A stretch of 64,000 nucleotides of DNA from Moorella thermoacetica (GCF_001267405.1 NZ_CP012369.1:646001-710000), one strand, 5' to 3'; positions 8,735 through 16,867 are shown, counted from the first letter of the stretch. The notes: a model not told the origin generated them from the sequence alone. Numbers and translations: made by a program.

Positions 8735-10120
8735 ATGGGAGGCATTTCCGGAATTCAGATAATTATTGGTCTGATTGTTGGTATCTTTGTGCTTGTATAT
8801 TTAATACTGAGGACCAAAATTCATGCTTTTCCTGCTCTTATCATTGCGGCTTCCGTAATCGGGTTAATTGGTGGTATGTCACCATCTACAGGTGATATTA
8901 ACCTTGCTAAATCAATCACTACTGGCTTTGGTAATACTTTAGCAAGTATCGGTCTCGTAATTGGTTTTGGCGTAATGATGGGACGATTGCTGGAGGTATC
9001 CGGGGCTGCCGAACGTATGGCTTATACTTTCTTAAAGTATCTAGGACGTGGAAAAGAAGAATGGGCGCTGGCCGCAACGGGATATGTCATTTCTATTCCT
9101 ATTTTCTGCGATTCGGGTTTTGTTATTTTAACACCCCTGGTTAAAGCGTTATCACGTAGAACCAAAAAATCCGTACTTGCTCTTGGTGTCGCTCTGGCAG
9201 CCGGTCTAGTGGCTACCCATAGTGCAGTACCACCAACACCGGGACCTCTGGCAGTAGCAGGCATTTTTAAAGTTGATGTAGGTATGGTAATTATTTCCGG
9301 GCTTATATTTACCATACCAATAACTATAGCTGGGGTTTTGTACGGCAAATGGTTGGGTAAAAAAATATATCAATTACCCAGTGAAGATGGTCAGAGCTGG
9401 ATACGACCACCTTACCAATCTTCTCAGATTGCCGAAGAAGCATTGCCTGAAAATGGCAACCTGCCTTCCGCTTTTATATCCTTTGCCCCTGTTGTTATTC
9501 CTTTAATTTTAATCTTTGTCAATACGTTGCTGACAGCTATGAAAATAAACCAACTATGGGCGCGCTACCTAGTTTTCCTGGGTAATCCGGTAATAGCGGT
9601 TGGTATTGGTCTTATTATTGCTATTTATGGTCTGGCTCCGAAACTTTCTCGGTCTGAAGTACTAAAAAAGATGGAAGAAGGGGTTTCTTCAGCTGGTATA
9701 ATTATCTTAATTACAGGTGCTGGTGGCGCATTAGGCCAGGTGTTAAGGGACAGTGGTGTCGGTAATTATGTAGCTCAACTTATTGCTTCTAGCCCTCTGC
9801 CTCCATTTTTGTTACCCTTTTTTGTTGCTACTTTTGTACGATTAGTCCAGGGAAGCGGTACAGTAGCCATGATTACCTCTGCTTCCATTACTGCACCAAT
9901 TTTGGCCAATCTTTCCGTTAATCCAATCATTGCTGTTCAAGCAGCCAATTTAGGTTCATTGATATATTCTTATTTCAATGACAGTTTTTTCTGGGTAGTC
10001 AATAGATTTTTAGGTGTCGATGACATTAAGGAACAAACACTGACGTGGTCGGTTCCGACTACAATTGCTTGGGGCGTTTCTTTGATTATGTTATACATTG
10101 CCAACGCCATTTTAAGCTAA
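8735..10120 (+). CDS. GntP-family gluconate/sugar-acid:H+ symporter
   Basis: A 461-residue polytopic membrane protein with about 12 hydrophobic segments. It has GntP-family signatures such as FCDSGFVILTPLVKAL, ATHSAVPPTPGPLAVAGI and RLVQGSGTVAMIT. It should import the sugar acid used by the kinase and dehydrogenase. AAAGGAG precedes the ATG. Base composition is visibly more AT-rich than in the flanking kinase and LarA genes, which may mean separate acquisition. Confidence 0.93.
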   Translation: MGGISGIQIIIGLIVGIFVLVYLILRTKIHAFPALIIAASVIGLIGGMSPSTGDINLAKSITTGFGNTLASIGLVIGFGVMMGRLLEVSGAAERMAYTFLKYLGRGKEEWALAATGYVISIPIFCDSGFVILTPLVKALSRRTKKSVLALGVALAAGLVATHSAVPPTPGPLAVAGIFKVDVGMVIISGLIFTIPITIAGVLYGKWLGKKIYQLPSEDGQSWIRPPYQSSQIAEEALPENGNLPSAFISFAPVVIPLILIFVNTLLTAMKINQLWARYLVFLGNPVIAVGIGLIIAIYGLAPKLSRSEVLKKMEEGVSSAGIIILITGAGGALGQVLRDSGVGNYVAQLIASSPLPPFLLPFFVATFVRLVQGSGTVAMITSASITAPILANLSVNPIIAVQAANLGSLIYSYFNDSFFWVVNRFLGVDDIKEQTLTWSVPTTIAWGVSLIMLYIANAILS

Positions 10121-10140
10121 TCCAATAAAGGAGTGAGCAT

Positions 10141-10240
10141 ATGTTCGAAATGAGCCCACAGGAAAAGGTTTTACGAGCTATAAAAAAGAAAGAGTCCTAT
10201 AGAGTCCCACCCGATTGATGTGGGCAGTGCTATAATTTGA
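10141..10240 (+). pseudogene. Frameshifted N-terminal remnant of a URO-D-like protein
   Basis: A good SD (AAAGGAG) and ATG open a 25-codon frame whose peptide starts MFEMSPQEKVLRAIKKKE and continues to YRVP. This is the typical N-terminus of uroporphyrinogen-decarboxylase-like methyltransferases (RERVLxALxxxxPDRVP). The frame ends at TGA 10216. Shifting by one base at the CCCACCC run continues as PIDVGSAII before a second stop at 10238. That continuation also fits the family. The rest of the gene is missing: the following 170 bases are AT-rich and hold no recognisable coding sequence. Short match, so moderate confidence. Confidence 0.55.
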
Positions 10241-10408
10241 ACTATAACATTAAATGACGATAATGCATGAAAAATACATTGCATTTTAAAACGAAACCAG
10301 CATCCTAGAGATGTCATTTCAAATTGCGGTGTTGGTGAAGAAGTATATTAAAGTGGTATGTAAATAGTATTAGGAATATTGTTAGAGGGCCGAGAGGAGA
10401 AGGATTAA

Positions 10409-11692
10409 GTGAGTTGCCGACTCAGTCTACCTTACGGAACCCACAAACTTACCTTTCACATTCCCGAAGAAAAAATAAAGGCAGTTCTATCACCGGTAGC
10501 TATGAAAGAAATACCTTCTACGGAAGTAGAGATCCAGAGGGCGTTAGAAAATCCTATCGGATGCCAGTCTTTGGGTACAATGGTATCACCAACCAGCCGA
10601 GTACTCCTCCTGTGCGACGACAATACCCGCCCGACTCCAGCCAATATCATTGTCCCGGCTATACTTCGGGAGTTAGAGAGCGGGGGTGTACGCAAGGAGA
10701 ATATTAAGATCCTCATGGCTTTGGGTACCCACCGACCTATGACCCTGGAAGAATTGCAACAAAAATTAGGTGCCGAAGTATTAGCGCAGGTAGAAGTAAT
10801 AAACCATGACTTCCGCAACCCGATGGCTCTCCATGATTTCGGCCTTACGGCTAACGGTACGCCGGTAAAGGTTAACCGCGTGGTTCTTGAAGCAGATGTT
10901 GTTATTGGCATCGGCAGTATCGTTCCCCATCACATCCCCGGTTACAGCGGCGGGGCAAAAATCGTCCAGCCCGGGATTTGTGGTGAAGATACTACAGCGG
11001 CCACCCATTTGCTGAGTGTGCGGACCCGGCGAAATATGCTGGGCATTGTGGAAAATAAAGTGCGAGAAGAAATGGAAGCCATCGCCGACAGGGCGGGAGT
11101 AAAATATATCTTTAATACTGTCCTGGATCCTCAGGGCCGTGTAGTGAAAGCTTTCTTCGGCGATATCCGCCAGGCCTTCCGAGCCGGGGTGGAGATCAGC
11201 CGGCAGGTTTACGGTATCCCGGCGCCGGGGCGCACGCCCATTGTCCTGGCCAGTTCCCATCCTTGCGACATTGAATTCTGGCAGGCCCATAAGACATTAT
11301 ATCCGTGTGACATGCTGGTAGAAGAGGGAGGGACAATTATTATCGTCACCCCCTGCCCGGAAGGAGTGGCCGTCACCCACCCGGAGATGCTGGAGTTCGC
11401 CGGCCAAAAACCGGAGGACATCGATGCCCAAATTGAAGAAGGGCGTATTAAAGATAAGGTTGCCGGCGCCCTGGCTCTGGCCTGGGCTAAGGTGCGCCAG
11501 CATGCCGAGGTTTGCCTGGTTTCAGATGGTATAAACGCCGAAGTGGCGGCAAAACTCGGATTTAAGCATGCTGATACAATAGAAGAAGCCCTGGAAATGA
11601 CCTGGGCACGCTTGGGGAAAGAAGCTAGAGTAACAGTTTTAACCCACGGTGCTGATACGTTACCTTTATTACCCGAAGATAACTTAGAGTAG
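10409..11692 (+). CDS. LarA-family nickel-pincer-dependent racemase/epimerase homologue
   Basis: The 427-residue protein keeps the key residues of Lactiplantibacillus LarA at identical numbers: H108 (GTHRP), H174 (VPHHIPGYSGGAK), K184 in the same motif, and H200. K184 and H200 hold the nickel-pincer nucleotide; H108 and H174 are the acid/base pair. The GTG start is preceded by GAGAGGAGAAGG. LarA homologues racemise or epimerise various 2-hydroxy acids. In this operon a C2 epimerisation that feeds a tetronate or aldonate into the kinase/PdxA2 route is plausible but inferred. No larB, larC or larE cofactor genes are present in the window. Confidence 0.9.
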   Translation: MSCRLSLPYGTHKLTFHIPEEKIKAVLSPVAMKEIPSTEVEIQRALENPIGCQSLGTMVSPTSRVLLLCDDNTRPTPANIIVPAILRELESGGVRKENIKILMALGTHRPMTLEELQQKLGAEVLAQVEVINHDFRNPMALHDFGLTANGTPVKVNRVVLEADVVIGIGSIVPHHIPGYSGGAKIVQPGICGEDTTAATHLLSVRTRRNMLGIVENKVREEMEAIADRAGVKYIFNTVLDPQGRVVKAFFGDIRQAFRAGVEISRQVYGIPAPGRTPIVLASSHPCDIEFWQAHKTLYPCDMLVEEGGTIIIVTPCPEGVAVTHPEMLEFAGQKPEDIDAQIEEGRIKDKVAGALALAWAKVRQHAEVCLVSDGINAEVAAKLGFKHADTIEEALEMTWARLGKEARVTVLTHGADTLPLLPEDNLE

Positions 11693-11708
11693 CACATAAA
11701 ATCAGAGC

Positions 11709-11734
11709 AAAGGCTGGAATTTTTTCCAGCCTTT
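11709..11734 (+). terminator. Terminator of the sugar-acid operon
   Basis: A perfect 11-bp stem (AAAGGCTGGAA/TTCCAGCCTTT) with a TTTT loop lies 17 bases after the LarA-homologue stop. Confidence 0.75.
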
Positions 11735-11861
11735 AAATGTCTAATAACTGATACTTTAAATAGAGCCAGTGGTTATAGGAAGAAGTTAGTACAGCTTGAT
11801 GTCACCTGGCCTGGAGATGGGGGGCGTACAAAATAGGAGCTAATAAGCTTTAACGGTAGGC

Positions 11862-11890
11862 TGGACAGGCTTTTAGAGCTCTGTTAAAAT
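11862..11890 (+). promoter_or_regulatory. Sigma-A-type promoter of the coiled-coil gene
   Basis: TGGACA (11862-11867), 17-base spacer, TAAAAT (11885-11890). Close to consensus and about 40 bases before the next gene. Confidence 0.6.
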
Positions 11891-11928
11891 AAGGATACAG
11901 TGATTAGCGGTTGGGAGAGATGGGAATA

Positions 11929-12657
11929 ATGGGGGATAAGATTGATGCTTTGTACGAACTAGTAACCCAGATTGCTGGGGAACTAAAGCAAACCCGCCAG
12001 GAGCTCAGCGACCAAATCGGCAGTGTCCGGCAGGAACTCACGGATCAAGTAGGCAGCGTCCGGCAGGAGCTTACGAATCAAGTCGGCGGCGTCAGGCAGG
12101 AATTAGCGAAGCAAATTAGAGACGTCCGACAAGAGCTTAACGACCAAATCGCAAGCGTCCATCAGGAATTAACGGATCAAATCGGCGGTGTCAGGCAGGA
12201 ATTCACGGAACAAATAGGTGGAGTCAGGCAGGAGCTCACGGAGCAAGTCAACAGCGTCAGGCAAGAACTCGCCGACCAAATAGGCGGCGTTCGCCAGGAG
12301 CTCAGCGACCAAATCGGCAGTGTCCGGCAGGAACTCACGGATCAAATCGGCAGTGTTAGGCAGGAACTCACCGACCGAATCGGCAACGCCAGGCAAGAGT
12401 TCACAAATCAAATCAGCAGCTTCAGGCAGGAACTTCACACCGAGATTTCCAGTACCAGGCAGGAGCTTACTGAAAGGCTTGATCGGGTGGAGAAGCGGCT
12501 GAATGCAACCTTTGAGCAGGTAGGTATGCTGACGGAATTTCGGATCGAAGTTATGAAAAAGCTAAATGAAATCAGCGAAAATCAAAAATCAATATTTGAA
12601 ATGTTGGGCGAACATGAAGTTAAAATTCGTAATTTATACCGGGAAAGAGCGGTTTAG
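11929..12657 (+). CDS. Hendecad-repeat coiled-coil protein of unknown function
   Basis: A protein of about 242 residues. Residues ~20-185 consist of about 15 tandem 11-residue units of the form VRQELTDQIGS. The C-terminal 60 residues are an ordinary charged coiled coil (LDRVEKRLNATFEQV). Eleven-residue repeats predict a right-handed or straight coiled-coil rod. No signal peptide or membrane segment is seen. The start is uncertain: ATG 11929 is best spaced from GGGAGAG at 11912-11918; ATG 11920 and TTG 11911 are also in frame. It has its own promoter and stands alone. I do not recognise a function. Confidence 0.75.
   Translation: MGDKIDALYELVTQIAGELKQTRQELSDQIGSVRQELTDQVGSVRQELTNQVGGVRQELAKQIRDVRQELNDQIASVHQELTDQIGGVRQEFTEQIGGVRQELTEQVNSVRQELADQIGGVRQELSDQIGSVRQELTDQIGSVRQELTDRIGNARQEFTNQISSFRQELHTEISSTRQELTERLDRVEKRLNATFEQVGMLTEFRIEVMKKLNEISENQKSIFEMLGEHEVKIRNLYRERAV
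11990..12485 (+). repeat. Tandem 33-bp repeats encoding hendecads
   Basis: About fifteen imperfect 33-bp units, each containing a variant of CAGGAACTCACGGA. They all keep the reading frame of the coiled-coil protein, so copy number can change without frameshift. Confidence 0.85.
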
Positions 12658-12699
12658 AGGCCTCCCATTTCCCGGAAGTATCTGCAAGGAGGGTTTGGT

Positions 12700-13371
12700 A
12701 TGCGCTGGTTAGGTCATTCAAGCTTTTACCTGGAAACCCCGGCGGGGGTGCGGCTGGTGACCGACCCTTACGGCCCGCAGGTTTCGCCGGCAGCGCCGGT
12801 GGTCACGGCTGATGTGGTGACCGTATCCCATGAGCATTTCGACCACAATTACCTGAATAATATCAAGGGCAACCCGGAAGTCTGGCGGGGTTTGACGCCC
12901 GAGGGAGACTGGGCGAAAGTTAACGTGACCTTTAAAGATGTCCATGCCTATACGGTGCCTGTATACCACGACGATGCCGGCGGCGCCAAACGGGGCAAAA
13001 ACGCCATTTTCGTCCTGGAAGTGGGGGATTTACGCCTGGCCCACCTGGGTGACCTGGGGCATGTTCTTAATGATGAACAGGTGCATAAGATTGGCCGGGT
13101 GGACGTATTGATGATCCCTGTGGGCGGGTACTTTACCATCGATGCCGCTCAGGCCTGGCAGGTGGTGGAGGTATTGAAACCGCGGGTAGTCCTGCCCATG
13201 CATTACCTGGTCCCTGGCATGCAGGGTTTTCCCATTGCCGGGGTTGACGAATTTACGGCCGGCCGGGCCAATGTACGCCGCTTCGGGGAGGGGAAAATCG
13301 ACCTGCGGGCCGAGAGTTTGCCGCAGGAAACGGAAGTCTGGGTCCTGGCGGCCAGCCAGCCGCGGGTCTAA
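12700..13371 (+). CDS. MBL-fold metal-dependent hydrolase (UlaG-like)
   Basis: A 223-residue protein opening with the UlaG-like LGHSSFYLE. The metal-binding HEHFDHN motif is near residue 47. LAHLGDLGH near residue 116 and the late histidine in LPMHYLVPG complete the metallo-beta-lactamase site. AAGGAGGG precedes the ATG. Such proteins are putative lactonases or phosphodiesterases; the substrate is unknown. Confidence 0.88.
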   Translation: MRWLGHSSFYLETPAGVRLVTDPYGPQVSPAAPVVTADVVTVSHEHFDHNYLNNIKGNPEVWRGLTPEGDWAKVNVTFKDVHAYTVPVYHDDAGGAKRGKNAIFVLEVGDLRLAHLGDLGHVLNDEQVHKIGRVDVLMIPVGGYFTIDAAQAWQVVEVLKPRVVLPMHYLVPGMQGFPIAGVDEFTAGRANVRRFGEGKIDLRAESLPQETEVWVLAASQPRV

Positions 13372-13395
13372 CCTGATAGAGGATATGACTCCAGA

Positions 13396-13434
13396 TCCCC
13401 ACCGTTGGATTTGTTATTTCCCAAACGGTGGGGA
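13396..13434 (+). terminator. Hairpin after the MBL-fold gene
   Basis: A perfect 11-bp stem (TCCCCACCGTT/AACGGTGGGGA) with a 17-base loop is followed by TTTATATATA. Likely terminator. Confidence 0.6.
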
Positions 13435-13449
13435 TTTATATATACCATA

Positions 13450-13477
13450 TTGATCTTTACGGGGAAAATGTTAGAAT
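13450..13477 (+). promoter_or_regulatory. Putative sigma-A promoter
   Basis: TTGATC (13450-13455), 16-base spacer, TAGAAT (13472-13477), 33 bases before the ribbon-helix-helix gene. Confidence 0.45.
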
Positions 13478-13510
13478 GAACGCAATGACAGACAAGGGGG
13501 AGGCGATTAT

Positions 13511-13915
13511 ATGGAACAATTACGTACGACAGTTAGGATGCCGGCAGAGCTGCTCAAAGCTATTGAAGCAGTACGGGACTCAGAAGAGTTTCCGACCTTA
13601 AGCGATTTTGTGCGCAGGGCAGTTGAGAAATATGTGGGAACCGGCCACGTCTTACGAGGACCGCTTTATGGCGTAGTCGTTTCCGATGGACCCTTCAACT
13701 ACCTTTCGACGATAGTTATCGTACCACTTTCTACCGGCGCTAAACCTGCTACCTTCCGGCCGGAAATATCTTTTCACGGTAAGGTAACCAGGGCTCTGCC
13801 GGACCAGCTCCGGGCTGTGGATAAACATCGGCTTAGAGAATACCAGGGCAGTGTGGCAGGCACTTCCTTTTTTTATGCCCTGCAAGAGGCGCTTAGGGAG
13901 CTGCTTGCCTTATGA
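13511..13915 (+). CDS. Ribbon-helix-helix domain fused to an N-terminally shortened MazF/PemK-like domain
   Basis: A 134-residue protein. Residues ~4-45 (RTTVRMPAELLKAIEAV, then LSDFVRRAVEKYV) are a ribbon-helix-helix DNA-binding domain. Residues ~52-134 resemble the MazF/PemK toxin fold from its second strand on: VVVSDGPFNYLSTIVIVPLS, then PDQLRAVDKHRL, the counterpart of the LxQIRTVDKxRL motif, and the final helix. The MazF start (RGEVYLVxLxP...GxxRP), including the catalytic arginine, is absent; the RHH domain takes its place. It is therefore likely a regulator or antitoxin-like protein rather than an active RNase. It overlaps the next gene by ATGA. The fold match is my reading, without a profile search. 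Confidence 0.7.
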   Translation: MEQLRTTVRMPAELLKAIEAVRDSEEFPTLSDFVRRAVEKYVGTGHVLRGPLYGVVVSDGPFNYLSTIVIVPLSTGAKPATFRPEISFHGKVTRALPDQLRAVDKHRLREYQGSVAGTSFFYALQEALRELLAL

Positions 13916-14550
13916 AGAAAGAAGGAGCTCGGCGCGGCTTAGCTGCCAAAAGTGGAACTTCCATAGAGAATGGCTCTTCCTACCTCACCGTGGCCCGGGA
14001 AGCCATAGCCGAACTTAAAATTGAGCGGTCCCTCTTCATCGGTCATGCCTGTGAAGTAGATAGTGATGCGGCAGCCAGGGATTTTATTGCCAGGATCCAG
14101 GCGGAGCACCGCCAGGCGACCCATAATTGTTTTGCCTACCGGCTGGGGATAGGGAAGAAAGAAATAACCTATTACAGCGATGCCGGCGAGCCCGGCGGCA
14201 CGGCCGGGCGGCCGATTTTAGGGGCCATTACCGGCCTGGGCCTGACCAACGTGGCGGTAGTGGTGACACGTTATTTTGGCGGCAAAAAGCTGGGGGTGCG
14301 GGGACTGATTGAGGCTTACGGCCAGGCGGCCCGCCGTGTCCTGGAAGAGGCGGGGAGCATTCGGCGGGTCGTAACCCGTGAGTTGGAATTAACCTGCAGT
14401 TATGCCGAGCTGGACCGGTTGCTCTACCAGGTTCGCAGCCGCGGCGGGAAAGTAATAAAAACGGAATACGGCAGCGAAGTCCGGTTAAAGGTTGCCGTCC
14501 CCCTGCCCGCATGGGAAGAAATGAAGGAAAGCCATAGGCCCTCTCCTTAA
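13912..14550 (+). CDS. YigZ/IMPACT-family protein (UPF0029)
   Basis: A 212-residue protein with the family motifs SLFIGHACEV, ATHNCFAYRLG, YYSDAGEPGGTAGRPIL and VVVTRYFGGKKLGVRGLIEAYG. The C-terminal ~60 residues match the DUF1949 domain. Its ATG overlaps the upstream TGA (ATGA), suggesting translational coupling. YigZ proteins are linked to translation-related processes, but their biochemical role is unsettled. Confidence 0.92.
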   Translation: MKKEGARRGLAAKSGTSIENGSSYLTVAREAIAELKIERSLFIGHACEVDSDAAARDFIARIQAEHRQATHNCFAYRLGIGKKEITYYSDAGEPGGTAGRPILGAITGLGLTNVAVVVTRYFGGKKLGVRGLIEAYGQAARRVLEEAGSIRRVVTRELELTCSYAELDRLLYQVRSRGGKVIKTEYGSEVRLKVAVPLPAWEEMKESHRPSP

Positions 14551-14624
14551 ACCATGCCCTTGCAAGTTTAAAGCCTTTCTTTGCCAAACTATAATTAAAT
14601 CCTGGCAGGGAAGGATTGAGGCGC

Positions 14625-15344
14625 ATGGTCTGGTCGCCCAGGTTGAAACGGCAGGGGTGGAGGAAAGGGAGACAGGTGCTAAAAGAACGGTTACGTTATG
14701 CTGCCCGGGTAGCGAAAACCCGCCTCGGGGAATTATCCGGCCATATTAAAGAACGGGTTGCCCCTCGGGCAGTGTCTGTCCTGTCCTGGCTCCGTTCAGC
14801 CTGGCAGGCCACCAGGGGCGAAATGGAGCGCGCCTGGCAGAACCTCAAGCCGCTGCGCCTGCCGGCAGGATGGCAGATCCGGGTCCTCCTGGCTGTAGTT
14901 ATTGTTAGCATTCTCATTCCCGGGGTGAACTTTTACCTTCACCGCCCGGTCCCACCGCCGGCGGCTAAACCTATGACCGCCGGATTCCGGGCTGACGATA
15001 TCAACCTCCTCGCCCGCCTGGTGGCTGCCGAGGCCCAGGATGAACCCTATCCCGGCCAGGTAGCCGTAGTAGCCGTAGTTCTGAACCGCCTGCGCGACCC
15101 GGCCTTTCCCAAATCCGTCCCGGGAATTATCTTTGAGCCCTGGGCCTTTGAGAGCGTTGCCAACGGTCGTTACTGGCAGGTGGCGGTACTGGCCCGGGAT
15201 TACGCCGCTACCAACGACGCTTTAAACGGCTGGGACCCCAGCCAGGGTGCCCTGTATTTCTTTAACCCGGCCAAGGCCACCAGCGCCTGGATCTGGACCC
15301 GGCCCCAGATAATGCAAATAGGCAACCATATTTTTACCCGTTGA
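14625..15344 (+). CDS. Membrane-anchored SleB-like cell-wall hydrolase
   Basis: About 239 residues. A basic N-terminal region (~1-80) precedes one transmembrane segment (IRVLLAVVIVSILIPGVNFY). The outer domain (~125-239) is a hydrolase_2/SleB lytic domain: LLARLVAAEAQDEPYPGQVA with the catalytic-type glutamate, VLNRLRDPAFP, and FFNPAKATS near the end. SleB proteins cleave spore-cortex or peptidoglycan glycan strands. The 80-residue cytoplasmic extension is unusual for SleB. ATG 14625 is chosen for its spacing from GGGAAGGA; a TTG nine bases earlier is possible. Confidence 0.88.
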   Translation: MVWSPRLKRQGWRKGRQVLKERLRYAARVAKTRLGELSGHIKERVAPRAVSVLSWLRSAWQATRGEMERAWQNLKPLRLPAGWQIRVLLAVVIVSILIPGVNFYLHRPVPPPAAKPMTAGFRADDINLLARLVAAEAQDEPYPGQVAVVAVVLNRLRDPAFPKSVPGIIFEPWAFESVANGRYWQVAVLARDYAATNDALNGWDPSQGALYFFNPAKATSAWIWTRPQIMQIGNHIFTR

Positions 15345-15394
15345 CAAAGTTTAAAAGCGCCCTGCCGGCCAGCGGGCCTGGCATGACCTTATCT

Positions 15395-16639
15395 TTACTC
15401 ACACTGTGCCCGTAAACTCCGCCAGAGGAGATAGAGGGCGCTCTGGGTCGACTGCCATTTGATATTTTCGCGCTGGCCCATAAAAAGCTCCCGCCGCACC
15501 TCGACTTGACCCCGGAAATCAATCCCCAGGTATACCAGCCCCACCGGTTTTTCCTCACTGCCACCCCCGGGACCGGCGATGCCTGTAATACCGATACCTA
15601 TATCCGTTCCCACGGCTTGACGTACGCCCCGGGCCATGGCGGCAGCCACCTCCGGGCTGACAGCCCCGCGGGCGGCCAGCACTTCCGGTTCCACCCCCAG
15701 GAACTTCACCTTGGCCTCGTTGCTGTATGTTACCATGCCGCCCAGGAAATAATCGGAACTGCCGGGGATGTTGGTCACCCGGTGGGCCAGCAGGCCGCCG
15801 GTGCAGGATTCGGCCACAGCCAGGGTTAAGTGCCTGGCCGCCAGGATAGCGCCGGTAACACTTTCCAGGGTGTCATCATCAGTCCCAAAGATGTAATCCC
15901 CCAGGCGTTCTCTGATGGTGATCTCCAACGGTGCAGTTAGTGACCGGGCTGCCTCCTGGCTTTTAGCCCGTGCCGTCAGGCGTAAGGTTACCTCGCCGGG
16001 TTTGGCCAGGGGCGCCAGGGTAGGGTTGTCGCTGTGCAATAAATCCTTTACAGCCTCTTCAACACCCGATTCGCCTATGCCGGCGATTTTTAACACCCGG
16101 GAAAAGATGATCTCCCGCCGGGCGCCGTAGGGTTCCAGCCGGGGCAGGAGCTGGTTCACTAGCATGGGTTCAAACTCCCGCGGCGGTCCCGGCAGCAGGG
16201 CATAGACCTTACCTTCGTGTTCCAGGAACACACCGGCCGCCGTGCCGTGGGGGTTGTCCATGGCCCTGGCTCCGGCCGGCAGCAGGGCCTGTTTCAGGTT
16301 GTTGGGCGTCATGGGGCGCCGGCGGGCAGCAAAATAACGGGTGACATTTTCCCGGGCCGCCGGGTCTTCCACCAGGGGCAGGCCCAGGGCTGCGGCCAGG
16401 GCCTCCCGGGAGAGATCGTCCTCCGTCGGCCCCAGGCCGCCGCTGACGATGATCAGGTCGGCCCGCCGGCGGGCGTTATCGATGGCTTCGCGGATGCGTA
16501 CCAGGTTATCGCCGACCACCACCTGGCGGTAAAGGCTGATCCCGGCGGCAGCCAGTTCCCGGCCCAAAAAGGCGGCGTTGGTATTGACGATTTGCCCCAG
16601 GAGCATCTCGGTGCCGGTAAAGATCGCTTCAGCTTGCAA
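15395..16639 (-). CDS. cinA: CinA-family competence/damage-inducible protein
   Basis: A 414-residue two-domain protein. The N-terminal MoCF_biosynth-like domain starts AEAIFTGTEMLLGQIVNTN and holds SGGLGPTEDDLSRE. The C-terminal CinA domain carries LAVAESCTGGLLAHRVT and ITGIAGPGGGSEEKPVGLVY. The family has NMN deamidase and ADP-ribose pyrophosphatase activities. The TTG start has AAGAGGG upstream on the minus strand. It is convergent with the SleB-like gene. Confidence 0.95.
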   Translation of the reverse strand: MQAEAIFTGTEMLLGQIVNTNAAFLGRELAAAGISLYRQVVVGDNLVRIREAIDNARRRADLIIVSGGLGPTEDDLSREALAAALGLPLVEDPAARENVTRYFAARRRPMTPNNLKQALLPAGARAMDNPHGTAAGVFLEHEGKVYALLPGPPREFEPMLVNQLLPRLEPYGARREIIFSRVLKIAGIGESGVEEAVKDLLHSDNPTLAPLAKPGEVTLRLTARAKSQEAARSLTAPLEITIRERLGDYIFGTDDDTLESVTGAILAARHLTLAVAESCTGGLLAHRVTNIPGSSDYFLGGMVTYSNEAKVKFLGVEPEVLAARGAVSPEVAAAMARGVRQAVGTDIGIGITGIAGPGGGSEEKPVGLVYLGIDFRGQVEVRRELFMGQRENIKWQSTQSALYLLWRSLRAQCE

Positions 16640-16710
16640 GTTGAAACACCCTCTTAGGATAAATCTTACGGCGCTGGGCTTGCTAGCGCGGGGTGCGCCG
16701 CACCATAATT

Positions 16711-16731
16711 AAAAAGCGCCCGGTGGCGCTT
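16711..16731 (-). terminator. Terminator of the small membrane-protein gene
   Basis: Read on the minus strand: AAGCGCC-ACCG-GGCGCTT followed by TTTAATT. The stem overlaps the stop codon of the small gene. Confidence 0.7.
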
Positions 16732-16867
16732 AAGAAGCAGTCTCGGCAGCGGTTGTGGTAGGTGCATGTTCGCCGTGGGCGGATTCCCCCAGGCCGTTAA
16801 CGGCAGTCACCAGGAATCCCAGGATCAGCCAGCCGGCAAGAAAAAGGATAACCTTCCATCTCTTCAT
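16730..16867 (-). CDS. Small (45 aa) single-pass membrane or secreted protein
   Basis: A short gene with ATG at 16867, a minus-strand SD AAAGGTCAGGTGA, and its own terminator. The peptide starts MKRWKVILFLAGWLILGFLV: a basic N-terminus and one hydrophobic helix. A short polar tail rich in Thr/Ala/Glu with two histidines follows. I do not recognise a family. SD, terminator and hydrophobic core argue that it is real. Confidence 0.65.
   Translation of the reverse strand: MKRWKVILFLAGWLILGFLVTAVNGLGESAHGEHAPTTTAAETAS

Noticed and set aside
10241-10408. Further coding remnants of the URO-D-like gene before the LarA homologue
   Set aside because: A short open stretch (HPRDVISNCGVGEEVY) is visible, but I could not place it in the family with any confidence.
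11990-12485. CRISPR-like or satellite array
   Set aside because: The 33-bp units have no spacers and keep one reading frame through the whole stretch, encoding regular 11-residue coiled-coil repeats.
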